This document shows, piece after piece, positions 1 to 7,100 of a stretch of DNA of 8,555 bases; position 1 is the first letter of the stretch, and each line of letters opens with the position of its first letter. The translations under genes were made by a program, and so were the position numbers. The notes beneath the pieces are model-generated. The model was given only the letters and a program-made list of their open reading frames with translations. It was not told the DNA's origin and made no database searches. Location of the stretch: contig SKKS01000325.1 of NCBI GenBank assembly GCA_007123625.1, forward strand, positions 1-8,555. Reading direction: 5' to 3'. Origin of the DNA: Paracoccaceae bacterium (GTDB taxonomy: Bacteria; Pseudomonadota; Alphaproteobacteria; Rhodobacterales; Rhodobacteraceae).

Positions 1-693
1 CTGGGCCATCTGGCCGACCGCCGCCCACGCCAGCTTTCGGGCGGGCAGCAACAGCGCGTGGCGCTGGCCCGCGCCATCGTTTCACGCCCCAAGGTGCTGC
101 TGCTGGACGAGCCGCTGTCGAACCTTGATGCGCGCCTGCGCGAAGACATGCATGTCGAGCTGATCGAACTGCACAAGCGCCTTGGTCTGACCACGCTTTT
201 TGTCACTCATGACCAGGAAGAGGCGCTGTCGCTGTCGGACCGCATCGTGCTTATCAACAACGGCGCGATCGAACAACAGGACACCCCCGCCAACATCTAC
301 GCCAATCCGGCCACTGCCTTTGCCTCGGCGTTCCTGGGCGCGGCCAACCTGATCGACGCCGAAGTTCTGGACGACGGGCGCCGCGCCCGGCTTGCCGATG
401 GCCAGACGCTGGCACTCCCCGAAGGGACGCACCCGCCCGGCCCCGTCACCCTGTCGATCCGGCAAGAAGATGTGACCCTTGTCGATGCCTGCGACGCTCC
501 GGACGCGCCCGCCGACACCCTTGTTGCGCAGGTCGGCACCCGCGTCTTTCTTGGCGCGCGCAACCGCTATGTGCTCAGCCTTGGCGATGCCCGCCTGCGG
601 GTGCTTGCCAGTGCCGCCCAGACCTGGACCGAGGGGCAGAAAGTGCACCTTGCCATCGCCCCGGACCGGCTGCGCGTCCTGCCGCGCGGCTGA
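1..693 (+). CDS. ABC transporter ATP-binding protein, MalK/PotA/UgpC type (5' end outside window)
   Basis: Partial gene; 230 residues are visible and the frame is open to the left edge, so the Walker A part lies upstream. The first visible residues contain the ABC signature LSGGQQQR (about residues 12-19 of the visible part). Walker B follows (VLLLDEPLSNLD), with the D-loop, then the switch histidine in FVTHDQEEA. From about visible residue 110 the sequence changes to a TOBE-like C-terminal domain (GAANLIDAEVL, LSIRQEDVTLV), typical of ATPases of the iron/spermidine/sugar-phosphate importer group. It would hydrolyse ATP at the inner face of the membrane to power import by permease partners not seen here. 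The substrate cannot be assigned: this group covers polyamines, Fe3+, aminoethylphosphonate and sugars. The GTG at 58 is an internal codon, not the start, because the signature motif precedes it in frame. A LysR-type regulator gene follows after 67 bases on the same strand. Confidence 0.93.
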   Translation: MGHLADRRPRQLSGGQQQRVALARAIVSRPKVLLLDEPLSNLDARLREDMHVELIELHKRLGLTTLFVTHDQEEALSLSDRIVLINNGAIEQQDTPANIYANPATAFASAFLGAANLIDAEVLDDGRRARLADGQTLALPEGTHPPGPVTLSIRQEDVTLVDACDAPDAPADTLVAQVGTRVFLGARNRYVLSLGDARLRVLASAAQTWTEGQKVHLAIAPDRLRVLPRG

Positions 694-696
694 ACC

Positions 697-717
697 TGCG
701 CGGACTTGACCCGCGCA
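697..717 (+). terminator. 7-bp inverted repeat after the ABC gene (hairpin or operator)
   Basis: Perfect dyad TGCGCGG-N7-CCGCGCA, starting three bases after the stop codon of the ABC ATPase gene and ending 43 bases before the LysR start. As RNA it would form a 7-bp GC stem with a 7-base loop. There is no T-run after it, so it is not a classical Rho-independent terminator. Because it begins with T, ends with A and lies upstream of a LysR gene, an autoregulatory operator is an alternative. The loop holds TTGACC (706-711), which resembles a -35 box, but no good -10 box lies 16-18 bases downstream. Confidence 0.4.
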
Positions 718-751
718 CCGCGACAGTGTTCGCTCCGGCAACATTCAGCCC

Positions 752-755
752 GAGG
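752..755 (+). promoter_or_regulatory. Ribosome binding site for the LysR gene
   Basis: GAGG with a 5-base spacer to the ATG at 761. This favours 761 over the in-frame ATG at 776, which has no comparable purine tract at the right distance. Confidence 0.6.
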
Positions 756-760
756 CACCC

Positions 761-1741
761 ATGCGCGACATCGACATGCGAACCTTCGTCGTTCTTGCCC
801 GGACCCGCCATTTCGGCCGCGCGGCACGGGAACTGAACACGACCCAACCTGCCGTTTCCAGCCGCCTTGCCGCGCTCGAGGCCGACTTCGGCTGCCGCCT
901 TGCCCATCGTGGCGACCGCGATTTCACCCTCACCCCCGAAGGCGAAAAGGTTCTGGCGCGGTTCGAAGCGATGCTGCACGACATGGACAGCCTCCGCCAG
1001 AGCTTGCGCAGCGACACCCTTGCCCGACGCGAGCCACTTCGGATCGGAGCCATCGATAGCGTGTCCTCGACCTGGATGCCGGGGCTGATCGACATGCTGC
1101 ACACCGCCATCCCCGATCTGCGGATCGACCTGACCGTGGACGGCACCAAGCCACTGGTTCAGGGCATCCGGCGGGGCGAGCTGGACCTGATCTTCTGCCT
1201 GCACCCGGTGCTGGACGAGGGCTTTCGCAGCTACACCGCCTGCTTTCTGGAAATGGTCTGGGCCGGGTCGCCGCAACTGATCGACCCTGACCGCACTTAC
1301 ACCGTGGCCGAACTGGCGGCGCTGCCGATCATCTCGTTCCCGCGCAATTCGCCACCGTTCCAGATGATCGCGCCCTTCTTTCACGACGCACAGGCGCTGG
1401 CCTCCAAGCTGACCAGCTGCAACTCGCTTTATGCGATCGTCAACCTGCTGATCGACGGCTTCGGTATCGGCGCGATTCCCACCGTGACCATCCGGCGCGA
1501 GATCAGCCAGAACCTGCTTGTGGCGCTTAAGGTGACCAAACGCATGCCGCCAATGGCGATCATCGCCTCGTATCAGGCCAGCACGGATCAGGATTTCATC
1601 CAGATGGTCGTGCGCCACGCCAAGACCGCGGTGGCCGACTACTGCGCCCGCACCGACCCGGCACTTGTCTGGCCCGAACTGCCGCCACGCTCGGGTCAGG
1701 CCATAAGCGACACCGCAGAGCCGTCGCGCGGGATCGCCTGA
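761..1741 (+). CDS. LysR-family transcriptional regulator
   Basis: 326-residue protein, slightly longer than the usual 290-310 of the family. Residues about 6-65 form the winged helix-turn-helix (FVVLARTRHFGRAARELN, TTQPAVSSRLAALE, then LTPEG), the most conserved part of LysR proteins. Residues about 92-290 fit the periplasmic-binding-protein-like effector domain (start PLRIGAIDS; later GFGIGAIP). The last 30 or so residues are a proline-rich tail with no recognisable fold. It should bind DNA as a tetramer and respond to a small ligand; target and ligand are unknown. The start at 761 is supported by GAGG 5 bases upstream. The gene follows an ABC-transporter ATPase gene on the same strand, unlike the common divergent layout of LysR genes and their targets, so it may be co-transcribed with the transporter and control it. 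Its 3' end converges with hslU. Confidence 0.93.
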   Translation: MRDIDMRTFVVLARTRHFGRAARELNTTQPAVSSRLAALEADFGCRLAHRGDRDFTLTPEGEKVLARFEAMLHDMDSLRQSLRSDTLARREPLRIGAIDSVSSTWMPGLIDMLHTAIPDLRIDLTVDGTKPLVQGIRRGELDLIFCLHPVLDEGFRSYTACFLEMVWAGSPQLIDPDRTYTVAELAALPIISFPRNSPPFQMIAPFFHDAQALASKLTSCNSLYAIVNLLIDGFGIGAIPTVTIRREISQNLLVALKVTKRMPPMAIIASYQASTDQDFIQMVVRHAKTAVADYCARTDPALVWPELPPRSGQAISDTAEPSRGIA

Positions 1742-1745
1742 CTCA

Positions 1746-1779
1746 CGCCCCGCACGCGCGGCTCATGCGCGGCGGGGCG
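1746..1779. terminator. Convergent GC hairpin between the LysR gene and hslU (putative bidirectional terminator)
   Basis: The 43-base gap between the two convergent stop codons holds CGCCCCGC (1746-1753) pairing perfectly with GCGGGGCG (1772-1779). An inner 5-bp stem (1755-1759 with 1767-1771) follows across a single bulged A, with a 7-base loop. The dyad reads the same on both strands, as expected for a shared terminator. Neither side has a T-run, so termination efficiency is uncertain. It may instead be a 3'-end stabiliser. Confidence 0.6.
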
Positions 1780-1784
1780 CGCTC

Positions 1785-3089
1785 TCAAAGCACATAGCGG
1801 CTCAGATCCGCGGACCGCGAAAGGTCACCAAGGTTCGTTTCCACGAAGCCCGCATCCACTGTCACCGTCTCGCCCGCCCGGTCGGGCGCATTGAACGAAA
1901 CTTCCTCGAACACGCGCTCCATCACCGTGTAGAGCCGCCGCGCGCCGATATTCTCGACCGCCTGATTCACTTCGGCGGCGATCCGGGCCAACGCGGCGAT
2001 CCCGTCCTCGGTAAAATCGACCACCACCTCCTCGGTGCCCAGAAGGGCCGTGTATTGCCGGGTCAGCGCGTTGTCGGTCTCGGTCAGGATCCGCACGAAA
2101 TCGGCCTCGGTCAGCGCGCGCAGTTCCACCCGAATCGGCAACCGGCCCTGCAACTCGGGCAAAAGGTCGGACGGCTTGGCAATGTGGAACGCCCCGCTGG
2201 CGATGAACAGGATATGATCGGTCTTCACCGGCCCGTACTTCGTGGAAACCGTCGTCCCCTCGATCAGCGGCAGAAGGTCGCGCTGCACCCCCTCGCGGCT
2301 GACATCGGCGCCGCGCGCGTCCGACCGCGCACAGACCTTGTCGATCTCGTCCAGAAACACGATCCCGCTTTCCTGCACCGCCTCGAGCGCCGCGCGGTTC
2401 ACGGACTCGTCGTCCAGCAGCTTGTCCGCTTCCTCGCTGACCAGCAGGTCATGGCTTTCGCCCACGGTCATGCGCCGCCGCACCTTGCGCCCGCCAAAGG
2501 CCTTGCCGAATATGTCGCCCAGATTCATACCACCAGCCCCCTGCGGCATGCCGGGAATCTCCATCACCGGAAACGGGCTTGACGTGTCGGTGACCTCCAG
2601 CTCGATCTCGGTGCCGTCCAGCGCGCCGCTGCGTAGCTTTTCGCGGAACCGCTCGCGCGTTGCCTCGCGCGCGTCGGTGCCCACGATGGCAGCGATCACC
2701 CGGTCCTCGGCGGCGGCCTGCGCGCGCGCCTTCACATCCTCGCGCATGTGCTCGCGGGTCATGGCCACGGCCGCATCGGCCAGATCGCGGATGATGCTGT
2801 CCACGTCGCGCCCCACATAGCCGACTTCGGTGAATTTCGTCGCCTCGACCTTGATGAAGGGCGCCCGCGCCAGCTTGGCCAGACGGCGGCTGATCTCGGT
2901 CTTGCCGACGCCGGTGGGGCCGATCATCAGGATATTCTTGGGATACACCTCTTCGCGCAGGTCCGCCGCAAGCTGCTTGCGCCGCCAGCGGTTGCGCAAC
3001 GCCACCGCCACGGCGCGCTTGGCGTCCTTCTGGCCGATGATGAACCGGTCCAGTTCCGACACGATCTCGCGCGGGGTGAGGTTGGTCAT
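1785..3089 (-). CDS. hslU: ATP-dependent protease ATPase subunit HslU
   Basis: 434-residue AAA+ unfoldase (ClpY) that recognises, unfolds and threads proteins into the HslV chamber in the cytoplasm. Visible in order: N-terminal TPREIVSELDRFIIGQ, Walker A GPTGVGKT (57-64), the pore loop GYVG (90-93) that grips substrate, a charged helical I-domain (about 110-235), Walker B VFLDEID (244-250), the conserved GAFHIAKPSDLLPELQGR segment (299-316), sensor 2 GARRL (382-386), and the C-terminal tail ending RYVL, which in this family inserts into HslV to activate it. Length matches the family. I chose the ATG at 3089 (MTNLTPREIV) over one 12 codons upstream because it has AGGGGG (3098-3103) at an 8-base spacing and fits the family N-terminus. 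It lies 48 bases after hslV with no hairpin between, so the two are almost surely co-transcribed. All key residues are intact. Confidence 0.97.
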   Translation of the reverse strand: MTNLTPREIVSELDRFIIGQKDAKRAVAVALRNRWRRKQLAADLREEVYPKNILMIGPTGVGKTEISRRLAKLARAPFIKVEATKFTEVGYVGRDVDSIIRDLADAAVAMTREHMREDVKARAQAAAEDRVIAAIVGTDAREATRERFREKLRSGALDGTEIELEVTDTSSPFPVMEIPGMPQGAGGMNLGDIFGKAFGGRKVRRRMTVGESHDLLVSEEADKLLDDESVNRAALEAVQESGIVFLDEIDKVCARSDARGADVSREGVQRDLLPLIEGTTVSTKYGPVKTDHILFIASGAFHIAKPSDLLPELQGRLPIRVELRALTEADFVRILTETDNALTRQYTALLGTEEVVVDFTEDGIAALARIAAEVNQAVENIGARRLYTVMERVFEEVSFNAPDRAGETVTVDAGFVETNLGDLSRSADLSRYVL

Positions 3090-3137
3090 GGGCGTAGCCC
3101 CCTGCCTTGCACGGTGAATCCTCATCAGCAGCCGAAA

Positions 3138-3692
3138 TCACGCGGCGCTGATGCTCTCCACCGTCAGATTACCATTGGTATAGACGCAGATATCCGCCGC
3201 GATCGCCATGGCCTTGCGCGCCACCGCTTCGGCGTCCAGATCGCTTTCCATCAGCCCGCGCGCGGCAGCCAGCGCGAAATTCCCGCCCGATCCGATCGCC
3301 GTTACATCATGTTCGGGTTCCAGCACATCGCCCGCTCCGGTGATGACATAAAGCTCGGTGCCATCGGTCACGATCAGCATCGCCTCAAGCTTCTGCAGAT
3401 ACTTGTCGGTGCGCCAGTCCTTGGCCAGTTCCACCGCCGCGCGCTGCAACTGCCCCGGATTGGACTCGAGCTTCTTCTCCAGCCGCTCCAGCAAGGTGAA
3501 TGCATCCGCCGTGGAGCCCGCAAACCCCGCAACGACCTCGCGACCGCCGGGCGACAGCCTGCGCACCTTGCGCGCCGAGCCCTTGATGACGGTCTGGCCA
3601 AGCGAAACCTGCCCGTCCCCGGCCACCACCACGCGGCCGCCGCGGCGTACCGCCAGGATCGTGGTCCCATGCCAGCCGGGAAAATCGCTCAT
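3138..3692 (-). CDS. hslV: ATP-dependent protease proteolytic subunit HslV
   Basis: 184-residue N-terminal-threonine peptidase (ClpQ), related to proteasome beta subunits; two hexameric rings form the proteolytic chamber capped by HslU. The protein begins MSDFPGWHG before TTILAVRRGG. By comparison with E. coli HslV (mature start TTIVSVRR), Thr10 should be the catalytic nucleophile after removal of a 9-residue propeptide. Spacing supports this: Asp26 in AGDGQ and Lys42 fall at mature positions 17 and 33, where family catalytic residues lie. The IGSGGNFALAAARGL segment (133-147) is also conserved. The ATG at 3692 was chosen over one 8 codons upstream because it matches the family and has GAGG (3698-3701) five bases upstream. 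That ribosome site lies inside a repeated intergenic element. No sigma70 or heat-shock promoter is evident in the 81-base gap to trxA. Confidence 0.97.
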   Translation of the reverse strand: MSDFPGWHGTTILAVRRGGRVVVAGDGQVSLGQTVIKGSARKVRRLSPGGREVVAGFAGSTADAFTLLERLEKKLESNPGQLQRAAVELAKDWRTDKYLQKLEAMLIVTDGTELYVITGAGDVLEPEHDVTAIGSGGNFALAAARGLMESDLDAEAVARKAMAIAADICVYTNGNLTVESISAA

Positions 3693-3697
3693 CGCGC

Positions 3698-3723
3698 CCT
3701 CTTCATCTTGCACCAAATACTCC
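3698..3723 (-). repeat. Copy A of a 26-base intergenic element
   Basis: Read on the minus strand, this segment starts GGAGTATTTGG and ends GCAAGATGAAGAGG. It matches 7670-7695 at 25 of 26 positions; the only difference is at 3712 (7684 in copy B). It lies 10 bases after a GC-rich hairpin, in the trxA-hslV gap. Its last bases (GAAGAGG) double as the hslV ribosome binding site. From memory, similar hairpin-plus-ATTTG elements are common between genes in Rhodobacteraceae genomes; that was not checked. Confidence 0.85.
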
Positions 3724-3733
3724 CGCCGGAGGC

Positions 3734-3754
3734 ACCCGCCGCAACGCGGCGGGT
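3734..3754 (-). terminator. Perfect 9-bp GC hairpin after trxA
   Basis: ACCCGCCGC (3734-3742) and GCGGCGGGT (3746-3754) pair perfectly around a 3-base loop. It begins 19 bases after the trxA stop on the minus strand. No direct T-run follows; the next T-rich bases are the ATTTGG of the repeat element. It may weaken or end trxA transcription or define an RNA 3' end. On the plus strand it is followed by TTCCTT, but no plus-strand gene ends there. Confidence 0.6.
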
Positions 3755-3773
3755 TTCCTTGCGGGCAGGCGGA

Positions 3774-4094
3774 TCACACGGCGCTGTCGATCCAGCTTTG
3801 CAGCGCCGACTTGGGCGCGGCGCCGACCTTGTTGGACACGACCTGCCCGTCCTTGAACAGGAACAACGCGGGGATTCCGCGAATGCCCATCTGGGCAGGC
3901 GTGTTCGGGTTGTCGTCGACATTCACCTTCACGATCTTCACGCGGCCCGCGTAATCGTCCGAAAGCTCTTCCAGCGCCGGGCCGATCTGCTTGCAGGGGC
4001 CGCACCATTCGGCCCAGAAATCGACGACAACGGGAATGTCGGACTGGCGCACTTCCTGATCGAAAGTGGCGTCGGTAACGGCGATGGTGGCCAT
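3774..4094 (-). CDS. trxA: Thioredoxin 1
   Basis: 106-residue cytoplasmic disulfide reductase of classical thioredoxin length. The active-site motif WCGPC is at residues 30-34 (redox cysteines 31 and 34) within VVVDFWAEWCGPCK. The buried Asp25 and the cis-proline loop (GIRGIPALFLF, Pro75) are present, as is the C-terminal helix ending QSWIDSAV. It would pass electrons from thioredoxin reductase to ribonucleotide reductase, peroxiredoxins and other targets. The ATG at 4094 (MATIAVTD) is preferred over one 15 codons upstream because AGGAGA lies 7 bases before it and the protein then has normal thioredoxin ends. It follows addA after 54 bases and may be read both from the add transcript and from its own promoter (see 4126-4152). 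No signal peptide is present, so it is not a periplasmic thioredoxin-like protein. Confidence 0.97.
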   Translation of the reverse strand: MATIAVTDATFDQEVRQSDIPVVVDFWAEWCGPCKQIGPALEELSDDYAGRVKIVKVNVDDNPNTPAQMGIRGIPALFLFKDGQVVSNKVGAAPKSALQSWIDSAV

Positions 4095-4101
4095 GCTCGG
4101 A

Positions 4102-4107
4102 TCTCCT
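4102..4107 (-). promoter_or_regulatory. Ribosome binding site for trxA
   Basis: AGGAGA on the minus strand, 7 bases before the ATG at 4094. It is the strongest Shine-Dalgarno match in the window and decides the trxA start. Confidence 0.75.
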
Positions 4108-4125
4108 GTTTCGGGTTCAAGCCTA

Positions 4126-4152
4126 GTTATGAAGCACACGCGCCATGGTCAA
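4126..4152 (-). promoter_or_regulatory. Candidate trxA promoter overlapping the addA stop
   Basis: On the minus strand, TTGACC (4152-4147) matches the sigma70 -35 consensus at 5 of 6 bases and contains the addA TGA stop. CATAAC (4131-4126) matches the -10 consensus at 4 of 6, with a short 15-base spacer. Transcription from it would start around 4118 and give a leader of roughly 25 bases ending in a good ribosome site. The short spacer and modest -10 make this tentative. Confidence 0.35.
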
Positions 4153-7100
4153 GGGTCCGTACCCGAACGCGCCCGCGCAACATCGGTGCCCGCCCCCCCG
4201 CCACGGGCCAGCCCCGCCCGCGCCAGCGCCGCTTCCAGAAGCGCGCCTGGCAGTACCATCAGGCGCGCCGCGCGGGTCCACAGCAGCGCACAGTCCACCG
4301 CGCGCCCCGGATAGACCTGCGCCAGCGCCTGCGCATAAGCCCCCATCTGCCGCAACAGCCCCTCGGGCACCGCATCGGGCCGTTCAGGGATCAGGCGGTT
4401 GGACTTGAAATCCACCGCCAGGACCCGGTCGGGCTCCACGATCAAACGGTCGATGGTGCCCAGCATCCGCCCCCCACCCAGATCGGCCGCGATATCCACT
4501 TCCGCCAGCGTGCCGGGCGCGAACAACGCGCCCAGCCCCGGCGCGTCCAGCACCGCCTCGGCCTCATCCAGCAGGTCGCGCCAGTCCGGCCGCAAAGCCT
4601 CGGTCCCCGCCGACAGCAAATCCCGCGTCCGATCCGCACGCCCCACATCGGGCCAGAGCGGCAGATGTTCCAGCAACAGGTGCAGGGCCCGGCCCCGATC
4701 CAGCGCGTCCGCATTTGCATCGCCCCGTCGGTCTGCGGGCGCGTCCTCGCCCGCCAGCACCTTCGCCCCGCCCAGATCCGACGGCCGCAAAAGCGCGGGC
4801 GCCGTCGCAGGTACCGGCACCGGCGCCTGCAGCCAGCCGGGCAGCACCGCCGCAACCCCGGCCCCGGCCTCCGTATCCGCGCCAACCTCGGGCCAGACGC
4901 CATGCGCATGGCGCAGGCCCTGACCGGTCGGGAACGTCTGCGCGACCGCACCCGCCGCCGCCAGCCCCTCGGCCACCCGGTCGTGCCAACAGGTGCCGTC
5001 GCCCACATCGCCCGCCGCCGCGACGATCAGCCACTTCTCGGCCCGTGTCATCGCCACATACAGCAGCCGGGCATCCTCTTCCTCGGCACGCGCGCGCGCC
5101 GCTTCCTGCGCGGCCTCGATCGCGGGCGCGTTGGCCCCGCTCGCGCGCCAGCCCACCGCGCCCTCCAGCGGGTACAGTTCGGTGCGCTCGCGCGGGCGTC
5201 GCGCGGCGGTGTCGGGCAGGATCACCAGCGGCGCCTCCAGCCCCTTGGCGCCATGCACGGTCATCACCCGAATGCGCCGCCCGGCAGAATCGAGCTGGCG
5301 CTTGATCTCGACCGCACCCGAATCCAGCCAGGTCAGGAACCCGGTCAGCGATGGCACCGCCAGCCGCTCGTAGTTCAATGCCTGCACCAGCAGCGCATCG
5401 ATCCCGTCCTCGGCCTCGGCACCCAGGCGCGCGAGCAGCCGCCGCCGCCCGTCATGCCGGGTCAGAACCCGCTCCAGCATCTCGTAGGGCCGCAGGAAAT
5501 CGGTCTGCCCCATCAGGTCCAGCAGCATGGCGCGCGCAGAGCTTTCGCCGTCGCGCAACCGCTCCCACAGAAACGCGCGCCCGCGCCCCTGCGCCAGCCG
5601 GAACAGCGCATCCTCGGACCACCCCAACAAGGGTGAGCGTAGCACGGCGGCCAGCGACAGGTCATCCTCAGGCGTGGCAAGCACTCGCAAAAGCGCCGTC
5701 AGGTCGCGCACCGCCATTTCCCCGGCCAGTTGCAGCCGGTCCGCCCCGGCAATCGCCAGCCCCTCGCCCTTGCAGGCGCGGATGATCTCGTGAAACAGCC
5801 GCTGCCGCCCGCGTACAAGGATCAGCACATCGCCTTCGTGCAGCACCCGCGCGCCCGCGCCATCGGGAATCGGGGTGCCCGCATCGATCAGGGCACGCAG
5901 ATGCCCGGCAATCGCGCGGGCCAGCTGGCGGGCGTGGTGCTCGTCGGGGATCACATCGACCGGGTCGGTCCAGTCGCCGGAATCGGGCGGCTTCGTCGCC
6001 GCGATGGCGGGCCACAGATCCACCCGGCCCGGCATCGCGGGATGAAAGGCGATATGCTGCACGTCGCCGCCCAGCCCCTGCCCGCGCCGATCATCAAAGG
6101 TCAGGTCCACCAGCCGCAGGACTGCATCGGACGAGCGGAAGGAATGCGCCAGCTGCATCTGGTTCAGCGGTACACCCACCGCGCCCAGCGCCGTGGCGAA
6201 CCGGGTGCGCATGTCCTCGAACACGCGCAGGTCGGCCCCCTGGAAGGAATAGATCGACTGCTTCTTGTCGCCCACGACGAACAGGCTGCGCTGCCCGATC
6301 CCTTCGCCCGCAGTGAATTCCTGCGCCAGAAGCGCGATCACCTCCCATTGCGCGGGGCTGGTATCCTGCGCTTCGTCCACCAGAATGTGGTCCACCCCGC
6401 CGTCAAGCTTGTAAAGCACCCACTGCGCCACCGACGGATCGCGCAGCAGATCGCGCGCGCGGGTAATCAGGTCATCGAAATCCAGCCACCCGCGCGCCGC
6501 CTTGCGCACCGCAAGCGCGGGCAGGAACACCTGCGCGAACAGGCCCAGCGCGCGCGCGCGCTCGACCGCCGCCAGCGCGATACGGCGCGGGCGCGCAGCC
6601 TCAACCCGCCGCATCAGGTCCTCCAGTTGCGGCTGATGCGCCCCCAGCTTGGGCTGTATCCCCTTGGTGGGCAATGTGCCGATCTTGGCGGCAAAGGGCT
6701 CCTTCGCCCCCGCACCGGTCAGGAAAATCCCCTCCAGCACCGGCAACACCCCGACTGCGGGCATCCGCAGCGCCGCCGCGCGCAGCTTCGCGGCGTTGCG
6801 CGTGTCCGTGACCCTGTCGGACCCTGCCATCACCGCCGCCACATCCTCGGCCAGTGCGCCCTCACCGCCAAGGAACACGTCGGCCAGAAGCGCCGCCTCG
6901 TCATACCCCGGCGGCAGGTCGAACAGCGCCTCGGGCATGCCGGGTGCAAAGGGCCGCGCCAGCACATCGGCATGCGCTCCCATCGCCTGCAACAGGGTGT
7001 CGATCTCCGTCCCGGTGTGATGCCGCGCCAGCCCCTCCAGCGCCGCGCGCGCGTCTGGCGTGCCTTCGGCCATGTCCTCCAGCACCTCGGCGCGCAGTGC

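Noticed and set aside
575..1618. A 347-codon minus-strand open frame
   Set aside because: It is antisense to the LysR gene and the end of the ABC gene; the LysR helix-turn-helix on the plus strand is unambiguous.
4116..4121. CTTGAA on the minus strand before trxA as a heat-shock -35 box
   Set aside because: No matching -10 sequence lies at the right distance; the position would fall in the trxA start region.
2748..5636. A 962-codon plus-strand open frame
   Set aside because: It runs antisense to hslU, hslV, trxA and addA, whose motifs are all clear. Its translation is rich in Arg, His, Gln and Pro, typical of a mirror frame in GC-rich DNA.
6548..6561. Seven GC dinucleotides in a row, a possible Z-DNA or slippage site
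   Set aside because: It encodes an ordinary Arg/Ala stretch (ERARAL) of AddA in a very GC-rich gene and needs no special explanation.
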